Shown piece after piece: positions 8,747 to 16,619 of a DNA stretch of 64,000 nucleotides. Location: the NCBI RefSeq assembly GCF_030818795.1, contig NZ_JAUTAY010000001.1, forward strand, positions 2,666,001 to 2,730,000, written 5' to 3'. Every line of letters begins with the position of its first letter. Within the stretch, counting starts at the first letter, position 1. The position numbers and the translations under genes were made by a program. The notes beneath the pieces were generated by a model. The model searched no databases and was not told where the DNA came from. It saw nothing but the letters and a program-made list of their open reading frames with translations. This DNA comes from Microbacterium sp. SORGH_AS_0862. Its GTDB lineage: Bacteria; Actinomycetota; Actinomycetes; Actinomycetales; Microbacteriaceae.

Positions 8747-9646
8747 ATGGGCGGACAGGTGTTGGGCGGAGGGGTGATCTTCCTCGTCGCTGTGACGCTT
8801 TGGCTGCTCTACCTCCTGCCCTCCTGGCACAGCCGACACCAGTACAACGCTGCCGAGCGCAATGCGGTTCGCCTCAATCAGGCCCTCCGGGTTCTCGCCG
8901 AGACCAGCGAGACGCCCGAGGAGGTGCGGCTCGAGCTGACGGCACGCACCGCATCCGCTCAACAGAGGCTCGCGCGTCAGACGCTCGCCGAGCGCGAGCG
9001 GGCACAGCTCGAGGTCGCGCGTCAGGAGCTCGCGGCCGCCAAGCAGGAGGCTCGTGCGGTGCGCGAACGTCCCGAGGTGCGCATGGCCCGGGCACGCAGA
9101 CGCGCGCGTCTGACGGCCACCGTCCTGGCGCTTCTGTCGCTCGCAGGAGCGGGGCTGGGAGTATGGGTGCAGGTGGCCATGGCGAGCACTACCGTGCTGT
9201 GGGCGTCGGGTGCGGTCTTCGTCGTCTCGGTGCTGATGCTGCAGCAGATGTCGCGTGTGGCGCGTCGCGCAGCTCGCCGAGTCGCTCCCGCCCCGCAGGT
9301 GGTAGTCGAGGCCCGCCAGGTTGATGTGCAGGATGTGGCACTGCCGACGCGGTCCGCTCCCGCCACGTGGGAGCCGCGCTCGTTGCCCCGTCCTCTGGCA
9401 GCAACGTCGGGGTCGCAGGCGTCTCTCGTACAGGATGCGGCGGACGCGCGCGCAGCGCTTCGTCGCGCCGCGGTCGAGGAGGCCAAGCGTGAGCGCGCTG
9501 AGCAGGCCGCGCCGCCGTCGATCGACACCGCACGGGTCGCGAAGGCGCCCGAAGAGTCGCCCTTCGCGCGGATGGGATACGTCGACGACGCGGAGATCGA
9601 GGACCACGTTCGGCGCCTGCTCTCGACGCGTCGAGCGGCTGGTTGA
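8747..9646 (+). CDS. GlpR/SepX-like divisome membrane protein
   Basis: A 299-residue membrane protein. An N-terminal transmembrane helix (residues about 8-25, ending LLYLLPSWHSRHQYN) is followed by a charged, coiled-coil-prone region (about 40-118). Two closely spaced helices (about 119-165) and a long cytoplasmic tail complete it. The position after galU and rimJ matches Rv0996/SepX. In Corynebacterium the equivalent protein, GlpR, is the membrane partner of the gephyrin-like Glp protein that binds FtsZ. A division or septum role is therefore inferred from position and topology, not from motif identity. The partner gene glp/moeA is absent from this locus. Confidence 0.65.
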   Translation: MGGQVLGGGVIFLVAVTLWLLYLLPSWHSRHQYNAAERNAVRLNQALRVLAETSETPEEVRLELTARTASAQQRLARQTLAERERAQLEVARQELAAAKQEARAVRERPEVRMARARRRARLTATVLALLSLAGAGLGVWVQVAMASTTVLWASGAVFVVSVLMLQQMSRVARRAARRVAPAPQVVVEARQVDVQDVALPTRSAPATWEPRSLPRPLAATSGSQASLVQDAADARAALRRAAVEEAKRERAEQAAPPSIDTARVAKAPEESPFARMGYVDDAEIEDHVRRLLSTRRAAG

Positions 9647-9692
9647 CGCGGTTCGTCCGCCACTTCGGGCCGTGATAGGCTCGTTGAGTTCC

Positions 9693-9765
9693 GGGCCTGT
9701 GGCGCAGTTGGTAGCGCGCTTCGTTCGCAATGAAGAGGTCAGGGGTTCGAATCCCCTCAGGTCCA
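9693..9765 (+). tRNA. tRNA-Ala (anticodon CGC)
   Basis: A 73-nt cloverleaf folds by eye. The acceptor GGGCCTG pairs with CAGGTCC and includes the G3-U70 pair that marks alanine tRNAs. The D arm is GCGC/GCGC, the anticodon stem is CTTCG/TGAAG around TTCGCAA, and the T arm is AGGGG-TTCGAAT-CCCCT. The discriminator base is A and no CCA is encoded. It reads GCG codons. Confidence 0.96.
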
Positions 9766-9776
9766 CCGACCGGACG

Positions 9777-9814
9777 CCCGATCGGACACACGAAAGTGTG
9801 TCTGATCGGGTTTT
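9777..9814 (+). terminator. Rho-independent terminator of tRNA-Ala
   Basis: A 15-bp stem with one G-T pair (CCCGATCGGACACAC / GTGTGTCTGATCGGG) closes a GAAA loop and is followed by TTTT. It lies 12 nt after the tRNA. Confidence 0.92.
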
Positions 9815-9957
9815 CGACATTCGTTATCGGGACATGCTTAGGCCTGCTCCAGCCCTCTCGGGTCCCGCTATCTCCGCCGAACGGGGAGTCGCTTGCAGAT
9901 CGGGCTTTCGCCGATACCCCCGTCTTATACCACCCCCTTTCCGGCTCTTTGCAGTCA
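9815..9957. other. Intergenic stretch with no recognised feature
   Basis: About 140 bp between the tRNA terminator and the end of the minus-strand exporter gene. No credible frame, and no recognisable repeat of the tRNA 3' end that would mark an attachment site, was found. Confidence 0.5.
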
Positions 9958-11412
9958 TCAGTGTGCTGCCTCGGCGCGGCTACGACGCGCTCTGACGAGA
10001 GCAACGGCGAGAAGCGTGAACGCGGTCGTCGTCAATGTCAGGACGCCAAGGGTGATCGCGTTCTCAAGAGTGATCGATTGCGTCGATGTCCATCCCTCTG
10101 CGATGAGGGGGCCGCTGGTTGATGCTGCGACGACCAAGCCGACGATGGCGATGCCGATTCCGGCGGCGAGTTCTTGTGCGGTGTCGTTGAATGCGGCGCC
10201 GATTGATGTGCGGTCGGAGGGGAGGCCGCGCATGACGTTGATTGTCGTAGTGATCATGGTCACGCGCATGCCTGCGGCGACGAGCATCATCGCGATGGCA
10301 ATGAGGACATAGCTCAAGCGCGCGAAGAGGGCGTAGAGCAGGAGCCCGGTGATGACCGCGCAGGAGCCGAAGAGCGCGGATTTGTCGATGCCGAATGTCT
10401 TGACGATTCGTTCGACGAAGGGTCCGATCGCGATCATGGTGATGACTTGCGGAAGCACACCGAGTGCGGCGAGTGCAGGTGGCCATCCCCACACGAGCTG
10501 CAGTTGCAGGGTGACGGTGTAGCCGAGGCCGGCGGTCGCGAGTCCGAGCGCCGCTTGATAAATCAATCCCGTCGAGACGGGGCGGCGTCGGAGTAGCGCC
10601 ATGTCGATGAGCGGGTGCGACGCTCGGCGCTGACGGACGACGAAGGCAGCGAGGGCGACCACGGCTGCCACGCCGACCGCCCATGCACCTGGAATCGCGT
10701 CGAGGAGCATCGTGGGGGTGAGTAGCGCGAGGACAATCGCGGCAGTGCCCAAGATAGCCCCGAGCACATCGATGGGAACAAGGCGCAGCTCATCCGGACG
10801 GTCGGCGCGGATCCCGAGACGAATCCCGAGAAAAGCCAGTACAGCGATGGGGACGTTCATCAACAAGAGCGTCTGCCAAGGAGCGACCTCGAGAACCAGC
10901 CCGCCGATTGTCGGTCCGACTGCGAGGCCGACGAGTCCGACCGTGGAGATCAGGGCGGTCGCCCGCACGCGGAGTGCATCGTCATCGAAGAGTCGAAACG
11001 ACAACGCCATCGAACCGGGGGCGGTCATGGCCGCGGCGACACCGGTCAGCGCCCTAAGAAGGACCAGTTCCTCGGGAGTCGACACGAACAAGACTGCCGC
11101 GCTTGACACGCCGAACAGCGCGAGGCCGATGAGCATCATGCGGCGGCGACCGAATCGATCAGCGATGGATCCGAAGACGAGCATCAGTGCGCCGAACATC
11201 AACGCATAGGCGCCGCTCACCCACTGCAATTCTGATGCGGAGGCTGCCAGATCCTTCGCGATCGTCGGCAGTGCGACGTTCAGCACCGAGGTGTCGAGCA
11301 TTTCGATGAGGAACACTGCCGCAAGACCCGTGAGGGCAAGCCCCGCAGCGCGAAGCGACTGCGGGCGGGTGCCCGCGTTCGGGTGCTGCTGTGAATTGGA
11401 TCGCTGTTCCAT
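9958..11412 (-). CDS. MFS drug exporter, DHA2 (14-TM) type
   Basis: A 484-residue transporter. The opening FLIEMLDTSVLNVALPTIA is the LDxTxVNVALP motif of the DHA2 (EmrB/QacA) family. SIADRFGRRRMML is the loop 2-3 motif, and SMALSFRLFDDDALRVRATAL and GPTIGGLVLEVAPWQTLLLMN follow. It is expected to export hydrophobic toxicants by proton antiport. The start at 11412 lies opposite the divergent TetR gene. Base composition is slightly lower in GC than the core genes to the left. Confidence 0.92.
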   Translation of the reverse strand: MEQRSNSQQHPNAGTRPQSLRAAGLALTGLAAVFLIEMLDTSVLNVALPTIAKDLAASASELQWVSGAYALMFGALMLVFGSIADRFGRRRMMLIGLALFGVSSAAVLFVSTPEELVLLRALTGVAAAMTAPGSMALSFRLFDDDALRVRATALISTVGLVGLAVGPTIGGLVLEVAPWQTLLLMNVPIAVLAFLGIRLGIRADRPDELRLVPIDVLGAILGTAAIVLALLTPTMLLDAIPGAWAVGVAAVVALAAFVVRQRRASHPLIDMALLRRRPVSTGLIYQAALGLATAGLGYTVTLQLQLVWGWPPALAALGVLPQVITMIAIGPFVERIVKTFGIDKSALFGSCAVITGLLLYALFARLSYVLIAIAMMLVAAGMRVTMITTTINVMRGLPSDRTSIGAAFNDTAQELAAGIGIAIVGLVVAASTSGPLIAEGWTSTQSITLENAITLGVLTLTTTAFTLLAVALVRARRSRAEAAH

Positions 11413-11438
11413 AATCTCATATTGGATTGCCGTTCCAT
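11395..11438. promoter_or_regulatory. Two tandem 18-bp operator-like repeats between exporter and tetR
   Basis: ATTGGATCGCTGTTCCAT (11395-11412) and ATTGGATTGCCGTTCCAT (11421-11438) match at 16 of 18 positions and are 26 bp apart. Each contains inverted TGGA...TCCA half-sites. They flank the promoter region, and the first overlaps the opening codons of the exporter. The TetR protein encoded next door is the likely ligand-sensing repressor (inference). Confidence 0.7.
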
Positions 11439-11456
11439 TTGTGTCAAGATGGAAGC

Positions 11457-12149
11457 ATGCCCGCTTCACACACCTCGGGTCGGCGACGCAAAGACGCTTC
11501 CTTGTCGAGGGAGGAGATCGTGCGTGCGGCAATCGAGATCCTCGAAGAGTCCGGCGAAACGGGGCTAACCTTTCGAATGCTCTCAGAACGGTTGCGTAGC
11601 GGGTCGGGCGCGATCTACTGGCATGTCTCGAATCGGAACGAACTTCTCGACCTCGCCTGCGAGCAGGTGCTCGCGAACGTCGCCACGACAAACGACCAGA
11701 AGCCCATACGGGAGCTTGAGGCCATCCGCAGCATCGCGCTGTCGCTCTTCGATAACCTTGACCGCCACCCCTGGGTGGGTGCGCGACTCCCCAAGAGTCC
11801 CGGGCTCCACGGAACACTGAGAGTGCTGGACCGGATTGGCGGACTCCTCGACTCCTACGGCGTCCCGGCCAAACGCCAGTTTTACGTTGCAACGGCAATC
11901 GTCACCTACGTGATGGGAGTGGCCGCACAAATGGCCGACAACGCCCAGTCGGTGACTCCCGGGCAGACGCAGGACGAGTGGCTCATGGAACAGTCCAAAC
12001 GATGGGAAGAGCTTGACGCCGAGCGGTACCCGTTCCTTCACGCCACCGCGTCGGACTTCCGTCACCATGACGACCGAAGCCAGTTCACCGTCGGATTGGA
12101 CTTGATCCTGCTGGGAATCCAGAGAGACGTCGATTCCCCCGGGCGGTGA
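11457..12149 (+). CDS. TetR-family regulator of the divergent exporter
   Basis: About 230 residues. The N-terminal HTH (SREEIVRAAIEILEESGETG, then FRMLSERLRSGSGAIYWHVSNRNELLDLA) is typical of the TetR subgroup with a TetR_C-like ligand domain. The start at 11457 has GGAAG six bases upstream. Its divergent placement against the DHA2 exporter and the repeated operator between them suggest drug-responsive repression of both genes. Confidence 0.9.
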   Translation: MPASHTSGRRRKDASLSREEIVRAAIEILEESGETGLTFRMLSERLRSGSGAIYWHVSNRNELLDLACEQVLANVATTNDQKPIRELEAIRSIALSLFDNLDRHPWVGARLPKSPGLHGTLRVLDRIGGLLDSYGVPAKRQFYVATAIVTYVMGVAAQMADNAQSVTPGQTQDEWLMEQSKRWEELDAERYPFLHATASDFRHHDDRSQFTVGLDLILLGIQRDVDSPGR

Positions 12150-12155
12150 ATGATC

Positions 12156-12923
12156 CTAGGCGCTGAGTCGGGTCCTCTTCGGCGCCGGTGGTTTCACTGC
12201 ACTCAGTGAGGTTGTCGCCATCCAGGGGCCGCTCCACCAGCCGCGCCAGCCGAGCGGTTGGGTTGTGACGTGTAGGCCCGCTGCGCGGAGGTCTTGGGCG
12301 TACTGCTTCGTGCGTCGGATGTCCGCGATGAGGATCGTCCCTCCGTCCGAAAGCACTCGCACGGCCTCGTTGATTGCGTCGCGGCGTCCTTCTCGGGAAG
12401 GGATGTTGTGAATGGCGAGGCTGGCAGTGATGAGGTCGAACGAGTTCGACTCGTATGGCAGCGCGGTCATGTCTCCGGTGTCGAATCGGACTCGATCATC
12501 GACGCCGTTCATCCTTGCGTTCGCCTGTGCGGCCTCCGGGGTGTTCCCGGATTGGTCGACGCTACGCCAGAGATCGATACCGACGACGGTCATCGCTGGG
12601 GCTCGTCGTGCCGTCATGATTGCGACCATGCCGTGCCCGCACCCGAGATCGAGTGCGTTCCGGCGATCGCATACGTTCGCGGACCGCAGAATCTGCTCCC
12701 AGAGGATGAATTTGCCGCGCAGTGAGGCATACCAGAACAGCGCTGCCCCGAGTACCGAGGCTAAGGCGACGACGCAGAGGAGGACTGTGATGGGCCGCCA
12801 CGCAGACCATAAGACCACCGATGCGATGGCAAGGCAGGTGTAGAGGATGGCGTAGCCGATCCACATCCACGGAACCCAGGGGGCGTCCACCCCGTAGCTG
12901 CCTAGCGGTCTTTCGCTTCTCAT
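12156..12923 (-). CDS. Membrane-anchored SAM-dependent methyltransferase
   Basis: A 255-residue protein with two N-terminal transmembrane helices (residues about 20-40 and 45-66) followed by a class I methyltransferase domain. SAM-binding motif I reads ALDLGCGHGMVAI. Later motifs include VVGIDLW, GDMTALPYESNSFDLITAS and AVRVLSDGGTILIADI. The substrate is unknown; membrane tethering suggests a lipid, quinone or hydrophobic substrate. The start codon is back-to-back with the PadR-type regulator, which implies shared control. Confidence 0.85.
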   Translation of the reverse strand: MRSERPLGSYGVDAPWVPWMWIGYAILYTCLAIASVVLWSAWRPITVLLCVVALASVLGAALFWYASLRGKFILWEQILRSANVCDRRNALDLGCGHGMVAIMTARRAPAMTVVGIDLWRSVDQSGNTPEAAQANARMNGVDDRVRFDTGDMTALPYESNSFDLITASLAIHNIPSREGRRDAINEAVRVLSDGGTILIADIRRTKQYAQDLRAAGLHVTTQPLGWRGWWSGPWMATTSLSAVKPPAPKRTRLSA

Positions 12924-12969
12924 GTCATCATGGTACTATAGTTTTAGTAACGAGTATAGGACGTGGTTG
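12924..12969. promoter_or_regulatory. AT-rich divergent promoter/operator of methyltransferase and padR
   Basis: This short stretch is much richer in A+T than its surroundings. It contains GTACTATAGTTTTAGTAAC, an imperfect inverted repeat (GTACTA / TAGTAAC). AGGA at 12958-12961 is the ribosome site of the regulator gene. Confidence 0.5.
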
Positions 12970-13527
12970 ATGTCACGGCAGACGACAAAGATCATGGTGT
13001 TGGGAATCGTTGCGTATCGCGGTCCCATCGGTGCGTACGGCATCGAGAAGGTGCTGAAGGAGTGGGCGGTCTCTCGCTGGACGACCATCGCCGCACCGTC
13101 GATCTATCAGCAGCTCCGCACCCTGAGCTCGCGCGGTTTCATCGACGTGACGAGCGGCGAGAGCGAACGGGCAACGCAATACGTCTGCACTACAAAGGGT
13201 CGTGAGCAGTTGCTCTCCTTGCTGCGGTCACTGCTGGAAGAGCGAGACTTTCAACCGCTGAGCCTGATTCCGCTGCTCTACTTCACGCCCACACTGACGA
13301 TTGATGAACTTCGTCGCGGACTCTCTGCACGAGTGGCCGCTATCGAGACGGTGCTCGCCCATGAGCAGGAGTTTCTTGATCAGTCGCGAGATCTCGGACC
13401 CGCGCATGCCATGGAGATCCTCCGCCTCACGTGGCATGGCTTTCGGGCCGATCGAGACTGGTGTCTCGATTACCTGGCACGTCTTCCGGAATCATGGCAG
13501 GTCGGTGGCTGGATTGATTGCGACTGA
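12970..13527 (+). CDS. PadR-family transcriptional regulator
   Basis: A 185-residue protein. The first 80 residues form a PadR winged helix (KIMVLGIVAYRGPIGAYGIE, then SIYQQLRTLSSRGFIDVTS). The rest is a helical dimerisation region. The ATG at 12970 has AGGA eight bases upstream. It probably represses itself and the divergent methyltransferase gene. The effector is unknown. Confidence 0.85.
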   Translation: MSRQTTKIMVLGIVAYRGPIGAYGIEKVLKEWAVSRWTTIAAPSIYQQLRTLSSRGFIDVTSGESERATQYVCTTKGREQLLSLLRSLLEERDFQPLSLIPLLYFTPTLTIDELRRGLSARVAAIETVLAHEQEFLDQSRDLGPAHAMEILRLTWHGFRADRDWCLDYLARLPESWQVGGWIDCD

Positions 13528-13749
13528 TCTCAGGCGGCCTTACCTTCGCCCACTCGAACACACGCCGCTGACTTCCCTCAGTTGACTGCCACGCCAATCG
13601 GCGACCGCTGGCGTACGAGTGACCGCTCTCGTCATGAGGCTCAGTCGAAGTCCGGGTTCGAGCAGATTCCCAAGCACCGGTGCGGCTCGCGAGAGAACGT
13701 CGCGCGGAGTGGCATCCGCCTTCGTTTTCCGAGGGCATATGAACTGCCG
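13528..13749. other. Intergenic stretch with no recognised feature
   Basis: About 220 bp after padR. The possible frames lack credible composition and start sites. I see no RNA gene or clear hairpin. Confidence 0.4.
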
Positions 13750-14187
13750 TCAGCGTGGTCCTTGGCGGTCGCGCCCGGGACGCGCGCGGATCGGAACCTC
13801 AACGCTTCGCAGTCCGTTGAGCACGGTCTGCGGGTCGAACCCGAGTCTGCGTCCGATGATCGCGGCCGAACGTCCTTCGCGATACAGCGCCGCCGCGGTC
13901 GAGATATCCGCCTCGCTCATCCGGCGAACGGTCTGGATTCCGCGCGAGGCGAGATGCGCACCGACGGTCTGCCGTGTGACACCGAAGTGTCGTGCTACCT
14001 CGGCCACGTTGCGCACTTCCTGGTAGTGAGCGACCAGGTCATCTACCTGCGCAGCGCGTAGCTGGCGAGCAGTACCACTCCGCTGCGTAACGGATCGTAC
14101 TCTGCGGGACTGCGCTGCTTGCACCGCCAGCTCTGCCGGACCGCGGCCGTCGCAATGTTTGGAGTAGGCGTGCAGTAGGTCCACCAC
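13750..14187 (-). pseudogene. Recombinase-type helix-turn-helix remnant
   Basis: The frame carries two tandem HTH units (VAEVARHFGVTRQTVGAHLA and SAAIIGRRLGFDPQTVLNGL) and ends RSVEVPIRARPG. This resembles the C-terminal DNA-binding tail of serine recombinases or the small stand-alone HTH proteins related to them. No catalytic resolvase domain is present. The frame extends upstream into a terminator hairpin, where the only ATGs lie. Usable GTG codons occur at 14184 and 14187, without a ribosome site. A truncated recombinase gene is the simplest reading; a small functional HTH protein is the alternative. Confidence 0.55.
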
Positions 14188-14201
14188 CGGAACTTCGACA
14201 A

Positions 14202-14244
14202 GCGAAGGCCCCAGCATCCGATCGACGGATGCTGGGGCCTTCGC
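14202..14244. terminator. Perfect bidirectional terminator hairpin
   Basis: Nineteen perfectly paired bases (GCGAAGGCCCCAGCATCCG and its complement) surround the loop ATCGA. It lies between the 3' end of the MFS gene and the HTH remnant. It has no long T run but is strong in both directions. Confidence 0.75.
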
Positions 14245-14261
14245 CATCGCCGTGGCTCAGG

Positions 14262-15515
14262 TCATCCTTCGACGGCGACCGTCTCGGACACTGTCGGACG
14301 AGGAGTTGCGGGGACGAAGACGAGAAAGAGCGCCGTTGCAACGCTGACGCCGCCCACGGCTACGACCGCGACCGTCAGCCCACCGAGCACTTCGCTGAGG
14401 GCCACCACGACGAGGGGCGAGGCGAACTGTCCGAGGTAGATCGACGACCACCACCACCCGATGCCCTGTCCTCGGCGCGATGGCGGCACCGCGTCGACGG
14501 CCCATGTCACGAGACCGGGGAGCAGCGACCCTGTGCCCAGACTGGTGATCGCCATCGCTGCAGCGATCCCGGTCGCTCCCGGGGTCAAGGGCACGACGAG
14601 TAGTCCGCAGCCGGCCAGGACGAAGGCGACGATGCGGACCTTCGCGGGGTCTATGACGCGCACGAGGAGGGGATAGGTGAACGCGCCCAGCGCGGTGGCC
14701 AGCGAAACGATAGCGGCGGTGAGCCCGATCGTCCCAGGCGACGTGGTGCCGGCTCCGACCAGCAGGTACGGGAGTTGGACGATCGGAATGAGTAGGACGA
14801 TGGCCGCGATGAAGCTGATTGCCATTGGAAAGGCCAGCACCCGCGCTGAGAGGCGTGTCCGTGTCGGGCCCGCGGTCGTCTGCGAGGAGCGACGCCCGAC
14901 GGGCCAGAGGATCAGCCAGCCGGCCACGGCGAGCACGAGCGATACAGGATAGACCCAGAAAGGTGCGCGCCATCCGAGGTTGCCCAACAGTCCGCCGAGC
15001 GCAAGGAACACCGTTGCCGCGAGCGCGGTGACGACAGCCTGCAGGCTGAGGTACCTCACTCGCATGCGCTGCACGTAGTAGTCGGTGATCAGCGCGGTGC
15101 AGCAGGTCATGATGAAGGCTTCGGCAGCGCCCACAGCCAAGCGGGTCGCGATGATCGGCGCCAGGCTATTCAGGAAGGCAGGCGCCGTGCCGACGAGGGC
15201 GTAGACGACGAGCCCGATCAGCAGCACACGCTTGCTTCCCAGACGTTCGACGAGAAGGCCGGCGACGGGCGAGAGGAGCCCGATGAGCAGCGCCGGCGCC
15301 GAGGCGATCAGCGGAACGAGCGCGGCAGCGGCCGGATCGTTTCCGAACTGCTGACCGATGGACGGCAGCACCGGCGAGATGAGAACCGTCCCCAGCACGG
15401 GCATGCTACTGGCGGCCAACAGCAGAATGCCTTGCGCGGCGGTAGCGTGACGACCCGTGCGCGGATCGACGGGGGCGGACTCGGAGGACTGTGGAACGGG
15501 GGTCGGAAAGTTCAT
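14262..15515 (-). CDS. MFS transporter (12-TM), LysR-associated
   Basis: A 417-residue transporter of about 12 transmembrane helices. It contains SPVAGLLVERLGSKRVLLIG (MFS loop motif), WRAPFWVYPVSLVLAVAGW and a C-terminal GQGIGWWWSSIYLGQFASPL. Substrate is unknown. It lies directly downstream of the hydrolase gene on the same strand (65 nt gap), so the pair may take up and cleave, or export, one compound under the control of the divergent LysR protein. Confidence 0.88.
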   Translation of the reverse strand: MNFPTPVPQSSESAPVDPRTGRHATAAQGILLLAASSMPVLGTVLISPVLPSIGQQFGNDPAAAALVPLIASAPALLIGLLSPVAGLLVERLGSKRVLLIGLVVYALVGTAPAFLNSLAPIIATRLAVGAAEAFIMTCCTALITDYYVQRMRVRYLSLQAVVTALAATVFLALGGLLGNLGWRAPFWVYPVSLVLAVAGWLILWPVGRRSSQTTAGPTRTRLSARVLAFPMAISFIAAIVLLIPIVQLPYLLVGAGTTSPGTIGLTAAIVSLATALGAFTYPLLVRVIDPAKVRIVAFVLAGCGLLVVPLTPGATGIAAAMAITSLGTGSLLPGLVTWAVDAVPPSRRGQGIGWWWSSIYLGQFASPLVVVALSEVLGGLTVAVVAVGGVSVATALFLVFVPATPRPTVSETVAVEG

Positions 15516-15580
15516 CGTTGAACCTTTCTTCTCTGTGGGACCGCGCAGCGGGCGACGCGGCAGGTGCGGTATCCCCGGCC

Positions 15581-16486
15581 TCAGACAGCGACCGCGGGCA
15601 CGGGGTGGCGTCGACCTGCGATCCAGCTCATGGACCGCGAGATGATGGCCCGGTAGTTGTCCAGGAGGATGCCGTAGTGCTGGCCTGGGTATTCCCAGAG
15701 CTCTTTCTCGCCGCGAAGGTCATCGAAGAATGCGCGAGCATCGGCCACGGGAGCAACAGTGTCGTTCGACGCGAGCACCATGAGCACCGGCGCGACGATC
15801 CTCGGCGCGTACCCGCCGACTTCGGCCTCGAACACTCGTCCGGCCGAGGACAGTGTGAGCTCATTACGGAAACTGGGCAGATCCATGTAGCGCTGTACGA
15901 ACGCCCATCCCTCGGGGTCATCGAACATGACGTCGGGACCTCCGGGAACGCGTACCCCGCTGGTCTGCAGCATTCGAGGTTCGGCCCCGTGCAGCTGAGC
16001 ACTCCGATCCCGTGCGAGATCCTCGTCGAGTTGGCGAAGGGCGTCTGCCGGGAACAGTCCGCGGGCCGAGAACCCGCTGATGGGTGGGACGATCGCGACC
16101 ACGGATGCGATGCGGTGGTCCGTGCCGGCCACCAGCAGGCTGACCAGCCCTCCCAGACTGAGACCCAGCAATGAGATCCGGCCCGCGTCGATTCGGGGGT
16201 GGTCGGACAGAAGGGTGATCACATCGCGCAAGTCTCGCGCGAACTGCAGCGGATCGACCTCCTGACGCGGAAGCCCATCGCTGTAGCCGAAACCGCGGTG
16301 GTCGTAGAAGAGCACCGCTGACCCGCTTTCGGTGAAGGTCGGCGCAAGGTCGTAGATGCCCTCGGCGACACTGCCAATCCCGGAGTGCGCGATCACGACC
16401 GGTGACGGTTCTTCGTCCGTCGGCGGGAGATACAAGCGGCCCCGCAGCGTCGTCGTGGGAAGGTTGAAGGTGACATCTTCGTACAT
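15581..16486 (-). CDS. Alpha/beta hydrolase (dienelactone hydrolase/acylase-like)
   Basis: About 301 residues of alpha/beta-hydrolase fold. The oxyanion region is VVIAHSGIG, FYDHRGFGYSDG lies on strand 4, and the nucleophile elbow is LLGLSLGGLVSLL (GxSxGG). A late acidic residue (ASNDTVAP) and the catalytic His in PGQHYGIL complete the triad. It should hydrolyse an ester, lactone or amide in the cytosol. The start at 16486 was preferred over 16492 because GAGAGG lies six bases before it and would otherwise touch the codon. Confidence 0.85.
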   Translation of the reverse strand: MYEDVTFNLPTTTLRGRLYLPPTDEEPSPVVIAHSGIGSVAEGIYDLAPTFTESGSAVLFYDHRGFGYSDGLPRQEVDPLQFARDLRDVITLLSDHPRIDAGRISLLGLSLGGLVSLLVAGTDHRIASVVAIVPPISGFSARGLFPADALRQLDEDLARDRSAQLHGAEPRMLQTSGVRVPGGPDVMFDDPEGWAFVQRYMDLPSFRNELTLSSAGRVFEAEVGGYAPRIVAPVLMVLASNDTVAPVADARAFFDDLRGEKELWEYPGQHYGILLDNYRAIISRSMSWIAGRRHPVPAVAV

Positions 16487-16583
16487 GGACATCCTCTCTG
16501 AGGTCCTGAGGGTCGAACCGGGTCCGTTCGACGAACGCTCCCACTTTCGCCGTGAATAACCCATTCGTCCAGAGCCCTATTTG

Positions 16584-16600
16584 TATGGTTTTCATCCATA
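16584..16600. promoter_or_regulatory. LysR-type operator candidate
   Basis: TATGGTTTTCATCCATA is a perfect 5-bp inverted repeat with a 7-bp spacer, of the T-N11-A type bound by LysR proteins. It lies 19 bp upstream of the lysR start and about 100 bp from the divergent hydrolase, within an AT-rich stretch. Confidence 0.6.
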
Positions 16601-16619
16601 AAACAGATAATGTTCCTCC

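Noticed and set aside
13640..13700. GGGTTCGAGCAGATTCCC as a possible tRNA-derived attachment site
   Set aside because: Only the generic T-loop-like words match; the tRNA-Ala 3' end is not repeated.
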